DNA of 64,000 nt from Lelliottia jeotgali (GTDB lineage: Bacteria; Pseudomonadota; Gammaproteobacteria; Enterobacterales; Enterobacteriaceae): the NCBI GenBank assembly GCA_002271215.1, contig CP018628.1, positions 4,154,001 to 4,218,000 on the forward strand, read 5' to 3'. Positions 58,153-64,000 of the stretch are shown one piece after another; positions within the stretch are counted from its first letter, which is position 1, and the number at the start of each line of letters is the position of its first letter. The notes beneath the pieces were generated by a model. The model was not told where the DNA came from. It searched no databases and saw only the letters and a program-made list of their open reading frames with translations. The position numbers were made by a program, and so were the translations under genes.

Positions 58153-59259
58153 TTAGGCCAGCTGTCGCAACATGCGGCGAAGCGGCTCGGCGGCGCCCCA
58201 CAGGAGCTGGTCCCCGACGGTGAAGGCCGAGAGATACTCCGGCCCCATGTTCAGTTTACGCAGGCGCCCCACCGGGGTGGTCAGCGTGCCGGTAACGGCA
58301 GCAGGGGTCAGTTCACGCATGGTGATATCGCGATCGTTTGGCACCACTTTCGCCCACGGATTGTGCGCAGCCAGCAGCTCTTCGACGGTCGGAATAGACA
58401 CATCTTTTTTCAGTTTAATGGTGAAGGCCTGGCTGTGGCAGCGCAGCGCGCCGACGCGCACGCACAAACCGTCAACCGGGATCACTGTAGACGTGCTGAG
58501 GATTTTGTTGGTCTCAGCCTGGCCTTTCCACTCTTCACGGCTCTGGCCGTTATCAAGCTGTTTGTCGATCCACGGGATCAGGCTGCCCGCCAGCGGAACG
58601 CCGAAGTTATCGACCGGCAGGTCGCCGGAGCGGGAAAGCGCCGTGACTTTGCGTTCGATATCCAGAATCGCCGAGGCCGGGTTCGCCAGTTCGTCTGCAA
58701 CATGGCTGTGCAACTGACCCATCTGTGCCAGCAGCTCGCGCATATGGCGCGCACCGCCGCCGGAAGCGGCCTGATAGGTGGCAACGGAAACCCACTCCAC
58801 CAGATCCTGTGCGAACAGGCCGCCCAGGGACATCAGCATCAGGCTGACGGTACAGTTACCGCCAACAAAGGTTTTCACGCCGTTATTCAGGCCGTCAGTA
58901 ATGACGCCCTGGTTTACCGGATCGAGAATAATGATGGCGTCATCTTTCATACGCAGAGAGGAAGCGGCGTCAATCCAGTAACCCTGCCAGCCGCTTTCAC
59001 GAAGCTTTGGATAGATTTCGTTGGTATAATCGCCGCCCTGGCAGGTCACTATAATATCAAGTGCCTTCAGCGCTTCCAGATTGAAGGCGTCCTGAAGCGT
59101 GCCCGTAGAGGCTCCGCCGAACGCGGGCGCAGCTTGCCCGAACTGGGAAGTGGAGAAGAAGACCGGGCGGATGGCGTCAAAATCGCGCTCTTCGATCATG
59201 CGTTGCATGAGGACAGAGCCGACCATACCGCGCCAGCCGATAAAACCAACGTTTTTCAT
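58153..59259 (-). CDS. asd: Aspartate-semialdehyde dehydrogenase
   Basis: 368 residues (E. coli 367). Makes aspartate semialdehyde for lysine/diaminopimelate, threonine and methionine. NADP-binding [17 protein letters not shown], catalytic Cys in [15 protein letters not shown], His in [12 protein letters not shown]. Start 59259 (MKNVGFIGW); 28 upstream in-frame codons are leader sequence. Divergent from yhgN. Confidence 0.97.
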   Translation of the reverse strand: MKNVGFIGWRGMVGSVLMQRMIEERDFDAIRPVFFSTSQFGQAAPAFGGASTGTLQDAFNLEALKALDIIVTCQGGDYTNEIYPKLRESGWQGYWIDAASSLRMKDDAIIILDPVNQGVITDGLNNGVKTFVGGNCTVSLMLMSLGGLFAQDLVEWVSVATYQAASGGGARHMRELLAQMGQLHSHVADELANPASAILDIERKVTALSRSGDLPVDNFGVPLAGSLIPWIDKQLDNGQSREEWKGQAETNKILSTSTVIPVDGLCVRVGALRCHSQAFTIKLKKDVSIPTVEELLAAHNPWAKVVPNDRDITMRELTPAAVTGTLTTPVGRLRKLNMGPEYLSAFTVGDQLLWGAAEPLRRMLRQLA

Positions 59260-59434
59260 AGCGTATGTTCCTGCAGAGGTGTGTGCTGTGTGTGTCAACC
59301 CGTATCCAACGGGTATAGCCTTCACATTACAAAATGCTGCCAAAGTCGCAAGTGAAATTAATCAATGATTGCGCTGCGATCAGTAATACCACTAATTACA
59401 ATAGAAACCACAGGGTTTATCAGGGATACAAATA

Positions 59435-60031
59435 ATGACTGAAATCATTTCCGCGGCGGTGCTTTTGATCCTGATTATGGATCCGCTTGGGAACCTGCCC
59501 ATCTTTATGTCGGTGCTGAAACACACCGAGCCGAAGCGCCGCCGGGCGATCATGATCCGCGAGCTGCTCATCGCCCTGCTGGTGATGTTTATCTTCCTGT
59601 TCGCGGGGGAAAAGATCCTCGCGTTCCTGAATCTGCGCGCCGAGACGGTGTCGATTTCCGGCGGCATTATTCTGTTTCTGATCGCGATTAAGATGATTTT
59701 CCCGAGCGCCGATGGCAGCAATAGCAGCGGTCTGCCTGCGGGCGAAGAGCCGTTTATCGTGCCGCTGGCGATCCCACTGGTCGCCGGGCCGACGATTCTG
59801 GCGACACTGATGCTGTTGTCACATCAGTATCCGAATCAGATGAGCCATCTGGTGATTGCCCTGCTGATTGCCTGGGGCGGAACCTTTATCATCCTGTTGC
59901 AGTCGTCACTGTTCCTGCGCCTGCTCGGTGAGAAAGGGGTGAACGCGCTGGAGCGTCTGATGGGATTGATTCTGGTGATGATGGCGACACAGATGTTCCT
60001 GGACGGGATTCGGGCGTGGATGAAAGGGTGA
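59435..60031 (+). CDS. yhgN: MarC-family (UPF0056) inner-membrane protein YhgN
   Basis: 198 residues (E. coli 197). Six predicted membrane helices beginning EIISAAVLLILIMDPLGNLP, with PLAIPLVAGPTILATLMLL typical of the family. Physiological role unknown; not an established drug exporter. Followed directly by a copy of the composite repeat interrupted by the insertion sequence. Confidence 0.92.
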   Translation: MTEIISAAVLLILIMDPLGNLPIFMSVLKHTEPKRRRAIMIRELLIALLVMFIFLFAGEKILAFLNLRAETVSISGGIILFLIAIKMIFPSADGSNSSGLPAGEEPFIVPLAIPLVAGPTILATLMLLSHQYPNQMSHLVIALLIAWGGTFIILLQSSLFLRLLGEKGVNALERLMGLILVMMATQMFLDGIRAWMKG

Positions 60032-60039
60032 TAAAAGCA

Positions 60040-60065
60040 AAAGGCAACCTTACGGTTGCCTTTTT
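60040..60065 (+). terminator. yhgN terminator, GGCAACC/GGTTGCC hairpin
   Basis: AAGGCAACC-TTAC-GGTTGCC with TTTTT after it. The base pair closing the stem is A-T here and C-G in the three sister copies, a compensating change that keeps the hairpin. Confidence 0.88.
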
Positions 60066-60075
60066 AGTGTTTGCA

Positions 60076-60090
60076 CCCTCTCCCCGTGGG
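60076..60090 (+). repeat. Left half of a palindromic repeat split by the insertion sequence
   Basis: CCCTCTCCCCGTGGG; its continuation (GTGGGAGAGGGCCGGGGTGA) resumes at 61376. The last five bases GTGGG are the duplicated target. Confidence 0.85.
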
Positions 60091-60140
60091 TGTACGGTCC
60101 GGGGACATCATGAACACTTGTTCGGGGACATGGTAGACAC
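60091..60140 (+). repeat. IS left terminal inverted repeat
   Basis: Two tandem sub-motifs of about 27 bp, each with CGGGGACAT: TCCGGGGACATCATGAACAC then TTCGGGGACATGGTAGACAC. Pairs with the right end at 61326. Confidence 0.9.
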
Positions 60141-60179
60141 TTACAACTAAGGCATACGAACCCGTTTTTGGAGTCGCTT

Positions 60180-61322
60180 ATGCCCTGGGATGCGAGAGAT
60201 ACCATGTCATTACGTACCGAGTTTGTTCTGTTCGCCTCGCAAGACGGGGCGAACATCCGTTCTCTTTGCCGTCACTACGGCATTTCGCCCGCTACTGGCT
60301 ACAAGTGGCTCGCCCGCTGGTCTGAACACGGCGCTGCCGGCCTGGCTGACCGCTCCCGCGTGCCTCATCATTCGCCGAACCGCTCATCTGACGCCATCAC
60401 TGACCTGCTGCGCCTGGCGCATGCCCGTCATGAACGCTGGGGCGCGCGCAAGATTAAGCGCTGGCTCGAAGACCAGGGACACAGGATGCCCGCTTTCAGC
60501 ACTGTCCATAACCTGATGGCCCGTCACGGCCTGCTGCCGGGCACGACACCGGGCATTCCGGCCACCGGCAGCTTTGAGCATGACGCCCCCAACCGCCTCT
60601 GGCAGATGGACTTTAAGGGCCACTTTCCCTTTGGGGGCGGGCGCTGCCATCCACTGACCCTGCTCGACGACCACTCCCGTTTTTCCCTCTGTCTGGCGCA
60701 CTGCGACGATGAGCGGCGGGAGACCGTGCAGTCACAGCTGATTAACGTGTTCAGGCACTACGGGTTGCCGGAGCGGATGACGATGGACAACGGGGCACCG
60801 TGGGGAGACACCACCGGAGTCTGGACGGCACTGGAGTTGTGGCTGATGCGCCAGGGTATCCGGGTGGGCCACTCCCGGCCTTATCACCCGCAGACGCAGG
60901 GCAAGCTGGAGCGTTTTCACCGCAGCCTGAAGGCAGAAGTTCTGCAGGGGAAGTGGTTCGCGGACAGGGGTGAGCTGCAGCGTGCCTTTGACCACTGGCG
61001 CAACGTCTATAACCTTGAACGGCCGCACACCTCGCTGGATATGGCAGTGCCCGCTTCGCGGTATCAGCCATCAGCGCGGCAGTACAACAGTCACGCTGAA
61101 CCCCCGGAATACGACGAGGGCGTGATGGTCAGGAAAGTGGATATCAGCGGAAAGCTGAGCCTGAGAGGGGTAACGCTGAAGGCAGGAAAAGCGTTCAGGG
61201 GTGAATATGTGGGACTGAAGGAAGGGGCTGAAGATGGCTGTTATGAGGTGTGGTGGTACAGCACGAAAGTGGGGGTGATCGACCTGAAGAAAAAGTCGAT
61301 CACCATGGGTAAAGGATGTTAA
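60180..61322 (+). CDS. IS481-family DDE transposase
   Basis: 380 residues. N-terminal helix-turn-helix (SLCRHYGISPATGYKWLARW) followed by an integrase-core domain: Asp144 in WQMDFKGHF, Asp203 in MTMDNGAPWG and Glu244 in TQGKLERFHRSL, a DDE set with the last pair 40 residues apart. The C-terminal part has RKVDISGKLSL. I choose the ATG at 60180 because GGAG lies 9 bases upstream; an ATG four codons earlier (60168) is possible. No frameshift seen, so it may be active. Confidence 0.93.
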   Translation: MPWDARDTMSLRTEFVLFASQDGANIRSLCRHYGISPATGYKWLARWSEHGAAGLADRSRVPHHSPNRSSDAITDLLRLAHARHERWGARKIKRWLEDQGHRMPAFSTVHNLMARHGLLPGTTPGIPATGSFEHDAPNRLWQMDFKGHFPFGGGRCHPLTLLDDHSRFSLCLAHCDDERRETVQSQLINVFRHYGLPERMTMDNGAPWGDTTGVWTALELWLMRQGIRVGHSRPYHPQTQGKLERFHRSLKAEVLQGKWFADRGELQRAFDHWRNVYNLERPHTSLDMAVPASRYQPSARQYNSHAEPPEYDEGVMVRKVDISGKLSLRGVTLKAGKAFRGEYVGLKEGAEDGCYEVWWYSTKVGVIDLKKKSITMGKGC

Positions 61323-61325
61323 ATA

Positions 61326-61375
61326 GTGTTCACCATGTCCCCGAACACCTGTCTACCATGTCCCCGGACCGTACA
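61326..61375 (-). repeat. IS right terminal inverted repeat
   Basis: Read inwards on the minus strand: TGTACGGTCCGGGGACATGG, TAGACAGGTGTTCGGGGACA, TGGTGAACAC. The inner and outer sub-motifs (TAGACA, TGAACA) are swapped relative to the left end. Confidence 0.9.
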
Positions 61376-61398
61376 GTGGGAGAGGGCCGGGGTGAGGG
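61376..61398 (+). repeat. Right half of the split palindromic repeat
   Basis: GTGGGAGAGGGCCGGGGTGA then GGGC. Joined to 60076-60090 with one GTGGG removed, it recreates the same unit as at 46613. Confidence 0.85.
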
Positions 61399-61412
61399 CA
61401 CCAGCGTGCGCA

Positions 61413-61452
61413 TTTCCCCCCTCACCCTAACCCTAACCCTCAAGGGAGAGGG
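61413..61452 (-). repeat. Palindromic repeat with CCCTAA tandem, before gntU
   Basis: CCCCCCTCACCCTAACCCTA then ACCCTCAAGGGAGAGGG: an inverted copy of the repeat whose arm carries a short CCCTAA tandem. It lies just before the gntU stop. Confidence 0.75.
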
Positions 61453-61465
61453 AACCGATCGGTGA

Positions 61466-62806
61466 TTAGCTCAGCAGCGTAAACGCAATCATCCCGACAA
61501 TCGCGCCTGTCGTGCCGAGGATGGTTTCCATCAGCGTCCAGGTTTTCAGGGTTTGTGCTTCGGTCGCGCCGGTAAATTTACCGAACAGCCAGAAGCCTGC
61601 GTCGTTCACGTGGGAAACAACAATCGAACCGCCCGCGATACAGATAGACAGTGCCGCCATCTGCGCGCCAGAGTAGTTCAGCTGTTCAATCACCGGCATC
61701 ACCAGGCCAACCGCCGTCAGACAAGCGACCGTGGCGGAACCCTGAATGATGCGCACCGCCGCTGCCAGCACGAAGCAAGTCACGGCAATCGGCAAGCCCA
61801 TTCCGGTCAACGCTTCGCCCAGAGCCGGGCCAACGCCGGAATCCACCAGCACTTGCTTGAACACACCGCCCGCACCGATCACCAGCAGAATAATCCCCGC
61901 CGGTTGCAGCGCCGCGCCGCAGATTTCCATCACGCGGTCTTTCGGCATCCCCTGACGCATCGCCAGGCCGTAAATCGCCACCAGACACGCCACCAGAATC
62001 GCGGTGAACGGATGGCCGATAAACTCAAACCATTCGTAGGCATTCGACCCGACCGGCACAAAGCGCGCGGCGATGGTTTTCAGGCCCACCAGCACTAAAG
62101 GCAGCAGGATCAGCGACAGGCTGAAGCCGAACGATGGCATTTTGCCTTCGCCCAGGTGCGGCTCGCTGATGTCATCAGGAATGTGCAGTTCAACGTAGCG
62201 GCTGATAAAGTTGCCCCACAGCGGTCCGGCAATAATCATCCCCGGGATCGCGGCGCACAGGCCAATCAAAATCATCCAGCCAAAATCAGCGTGCATCTGG
62301 GAAGCCAGCAGCATTGGCGCAGGCCCAGGCAGCAGGAACGCTGCGGCCGCTGCCACGCCCGCAAACAGCGGAATGACCAGCTTCACGAGGTTGGTGCCGG
62401 TATGACGCGCCATCGAGAACGCGACGCTAATCAGCAGCACCACGGCCACTTCGAAGAATAGCGGCAGCGCGCAAATCAGACCGGCCAGACCAATCGCATA
62501 ATGCGCACGGCTGTGACCGAAGGATTTGAGCATCTTGACGGCAATCTGATCGACCGCGCCCGTCTCATGCAAAATCTTGCCAAACATCGCGCCCAGCGCG
62601 ACCACAATCGCCAGGAAACCCAGCGTGCCTCCCATCCCTTTTTCCATTGTCGCTGCGATTTTATCGAGCGGCATACCGGAAAAGAGACCTGCACCAATAG
62701 AAACCACCATCAAAGCGACGAAGGCATGCATACGCGCCTTCATCACTAAAAACAGCAGCAGCAAAACCGAGCCGACTGCCGTCAAAACAAGCGTTAAAGT
62801 TGTCAC
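61466..62806 (-). CDS. gntU: Low-affinity gluconate permease GntU
   Basis: 446 residues (E. coli 446). GntP family, about 12-14 membrane helices starting MTTLTLVLTAVGSVLLLLFL; family marks GGTLGFLAIVVALGAMFGK, LPGPAPMLLASQMHADFG and GSATVACLTAVGLVMP. Paralogue of GntT at 35 kb. 3 bp after gntK. Confidence 0.96.
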   Translation of the reverse strand: MTTLTLVLTAVGSVLLLLFLVMKARMHAFVALMVVSIGAGLFSGMPLDKIAATMEKGMGGTLGFLAIVVALGAMFGKILHETGAVDQIAVKMLKSFGHSRAHYAIGLAGLICALPLFFEVAVVLLISVAFSMARHTGTNLVKLVIPLFAGVAAAAAFLLPGPAPMLLASQMHADFGWMILIGLCAAIPGMIIAGPLWGNFISRYVELHIPDDISEPHLGEGKMPSFGFSLSLILLPLVLVGLKTIAARFVPVGSNAYEWFEFIGHPFTAILVACLVAIYGLAMRQGMPKDRVMEICGAALQPAGIILLVIGAGGVFKQVLVDSGVGPALGEALTGMGLPIAVTCFVLAAAVRIIQGSATVACLTAVGLVMPVIEQLNYSGAQMAALSICIAGGSIVVSHVNDAGFWLFGKFTGATEAQTLKTWTLMETILGTTGAIVGMIAFTLLS

Positions 62807-62809
62807 TGC

Positions 62810-63337
62810 TTACTGCCTTTTTTTAATGACCTCAATGGTGCTGGCAACAACACCGTCCAGCGGCTGATCGATATCGACGATCAGAACATCGCTTTCGTCC
62901 GCACCCGGTTCCTGCAGCGCGTCGAACTGCGTCACCAGCATCTGAGTTTTGAAGAAATGACCTTTACGCGCTTTCAGACGGCTTTCGATGACCTCGAAAT
63001 CGCCTTTCAGATAGATAAAGGAGAGGTTTGGATTACCGTCACGCAGCAGATCGCGATAGGTCTTTTTCAGCGCCGAACAGACAATCAGCGACACTTTGTT
63101 GGTGCGCTGCATCGCAAACGCGGCATCGTTCAGCGCCTGCAACCACGGCTTACGATCGTCGTCGTTCAGCGGCTCGCCAGCGGCCATTTTGGTGATGTTG
63201 CTGCGTGGATGGAGGAAGTCGCCATCCAGAAACGCGGCCTGGAGCTGATGCGCCACTTCGCTGGCGACGGCAGATTTACCGCTACCGGAAACGCCCATCA
63301 GAACGTAAACGTGGTGATCGAGATTTGTCGTGCTCAA
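62810..63337 (-). CDS. gntK: Gluconokinase, thermoresistant
   Basis: 175 residues, E. coli length. Phosphorylates gluconate to 6-phosphogluconate for the Entner-Doudoroff and pentose phosphate routes. Walker A MGVSGSGKSAV near residue 14; LDGDFLHPRSNI substrate region. I use a TTG start at 63337 (protein STTNLDHHVYVL): it has GAGGGG 6 bases upstream. Another TTG six codons upstream is less likely. Operon with gntU; gntR lies upstream on the same strand. Confidence 0.94.
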   Translation of the reverse strand: MSTTNLDHHVYVLMGVSGSGKSAVASEVAHQLQAAFLDGDFLHPRSNITKMAAGEPLNDDDRKPWLQALNDAAFAMQRTNKVSLIVCSALKKTYRDLLRDGNPNLSFIYLKGDFEVIESRLKARKGHFFKTQMLVTQFDALQEPGADESDVLIVDIDQPLDGVVASTIEVIKKRQ

Positions 63338-63356
63338 AGGGTGCCCCTCAGTCAAT

Positions 63357-63385
63357 TGTTACGGGTAACAGTTATCGGTAACATT
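63357..63385. promoter_or_regulatory. Tandem GntR-type operators before gntK
   Basis: TGTTACGGGTAACA (63357-63370) followed at once by GTTATCGGTAACA (63371-63383): two adjoining gluconate-repressor boxes, ending 20 bp upstream of the gntK TTG. They match the boxes at gntT (35028 and 35169). Confidence 0.8.
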
Positions 63386-63463
63386 GTCCTGCCGGGGCTA
63401 TAGAGAAGCAATATCCATTCGTGCGCGAAGTGAATAAGTGTGAGCTACTTCAAATTTGTCAGA

Positions 63464-64000
63464 CTAAATTGATCCACCCGGTGACAAGGTGAAACCTAAA
63501 TCTAACATTTTAGGTGTTACAACTTCACCTCGAATGCGCGCCAGCAGGCGTTCTGCACCGATGCGGCCCATACGTTCGCGCGGCGTCAGGACACTCGCCA
63601 GACGCGGCTCCATCACCTGCCCGATATCGTGACCGTGGAAGCCAGCAATAGCGATATCGTCAGGGATTTTTAGCCCAAGACGCTGGCATTCAAAGGCCGC
63701 ACCGACCGCAAGGTCATCGTTGGTACAGAAAATGCCATCAAGCTGCGGATATTCCCGCCGTGCCTGGCGCATGAGCTCAATACCGGACGAATAGGAAGAC
63801 GACTGCTCAACCATCACGCTGTACGGCGTTAAGTTCGCGTCGAGCATGGCCTGCTCATAGCCCTTCTGTTTGATGATAGTACGTTCATCGAGACGTGCGC
63901 CGAGATACGCCACATGGCGATGACCGCGTGCGAGGATGGCGGCTGTCATTTGACGTGCGGCTTCGAAGTTATCGAACCCAACGGCGATATCCAGACACGG
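63464..64000 (-). CDS. gntR: Gluconate utilisation repressor GntR, truncated by window edge
   Basis: C-terminal 178 residues of a LacI/GalR-family repressor; the frame is still open at base 64000. Visible is the periplasmic-binding-like effector domain (GHRHVAYLGARLDERT, GIFCTNDDLAVGAA, IAIAGFHGHDIG); the HTH is outside. Identity rests on the match to E. coli GntR and on position before gntKU. It should bind the GntR boxes at gntT and gntK. Confidence 0.94.
   Translation of the reverse strand, partial: PCLDIAVGFDNFEAARQMTAAILARGHRHVAYLGARLDERTIIKQKGYEQAMLDANLTPYSVMVEQSSSYSSGIELMRQARREYPQLDGIFCTNDDLAVGAAFECQRLGLKIPDDIAIAGFHGHDIGQVMEPRLASVLTPRERMGRIGAERLLARIRGEVVTPKMLDLGFTLSPGGSI

Larger units (their letters stand above)
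60091..61375 (+). mobile_element. Complete IS481-type insertion sequence, 1285 bp
   Basis: Bounded by 50-bp imperfect terminal inverted repeats (60091-60140 and 61326-61375; 42 of 50 positions agree), both beginning TGTACGGTCCGGGGACAT. Flanked by a direct GTGGG duplication (60086-60090 and 61376-61380). It carries one transposase gene, reading left to right and apparently intact. It sits between yhgN and gntU, inside a palindromic repeat. It may correspond to a named element, such as an ISKpn28-type IS; I cannot confirm that. Confidence 0.93.

Noticed and set aside
58123..59355. A 410-codon plus-strand open frame opposite asd.
   Set aside because: It covers asd almost exactly in the complementary frame; asd is unmistakable and this has no domain signature.

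Overview
The window is a 64 kb stretch of ordinary enterobacterial core chromosome. Nearly every gene has a close counterpart, in the same order and at near-identical length, in the Escherichia coli K-12 nirB-to-gntR region. Protein divergence from K-12 (recalled from memory, not aligned), the loss of several E. coli-specific blocks, and the base composition suggest a non-Escherichia member of the Enterobacteriaceae. An Enterobacter/Lelliottia/Leclercia-type organism is my best guess; the genus is not proven.

Layout. 1-4.0 kb: end of nirB, nirD, cysG (nitrite reduction and siroheme) and the small lipoprotein yhfL. 4.0-10.4 kb (minus): the aroK-aroB-damX-dam-rpe-gph-trpS superoperon. 10.7-14.0 kb (minus): the hofMNOPQ genes, a competence/type IV pilus-like DNA-uptake set ending in a secretin. 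14.1-21.9 kb: mrcA, nudE, igaA, yrfG, hslR, hslO (cell wall, envelope stress and heat shock). 22.2-29.1 kb: pckA, envZ/ompR, greB, yhgF. 29.4-32.2 kb: feoABC ferrous iron uptake. 32.3-34.8 kb: a BhsA/YhcN-like small periplasmic protein, bioH, gntX, nfuA. 35.2-36.5 kb: gntT. 36.7-44.5 kb: malQ and malP, divergent from malT. 44.6-48.4 kb: glpR, glpG, glpE, divergent from glpD. 48.5-57.9 kb: glgBXCAP. 58.2-60.0 kb: asd and yhgN. 60.1-61.4 kb: a complete IS481-type insertion sequence. 61.5-64.0 kb: gntU, gntK and the 3' part of gntR.

How it works together. The second half is largely carbon handling: maltodextrin (MalT, MalP, MalQ), glycogen (Glg), glycerol-3-phosphate (Glp) and gluconate (GntT, GntU, GntK, GntR). 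Recognisable control sites tie these together: CRP-like sites at malT and pckA, GntR-type operators at both gntT and gntK, a GlpR-type operator at glpD, and Fur- and FNR-like sites at feoA.

No novel multi-gene system was found. The unusual points are structural: nirC is missing between nirD and cysG; several E. coli blocks are absent (frl/php, yhgE, rpnA, rtc); a dispersed composite repeat joins a GGCAACC/GGTTGCC terminator hairpin to a CCCTCTCCC/GGGAGAGGG palindrome; and the insertion sequence has landed inside one copy of that repeat, with a visible 5-bp target duplication.
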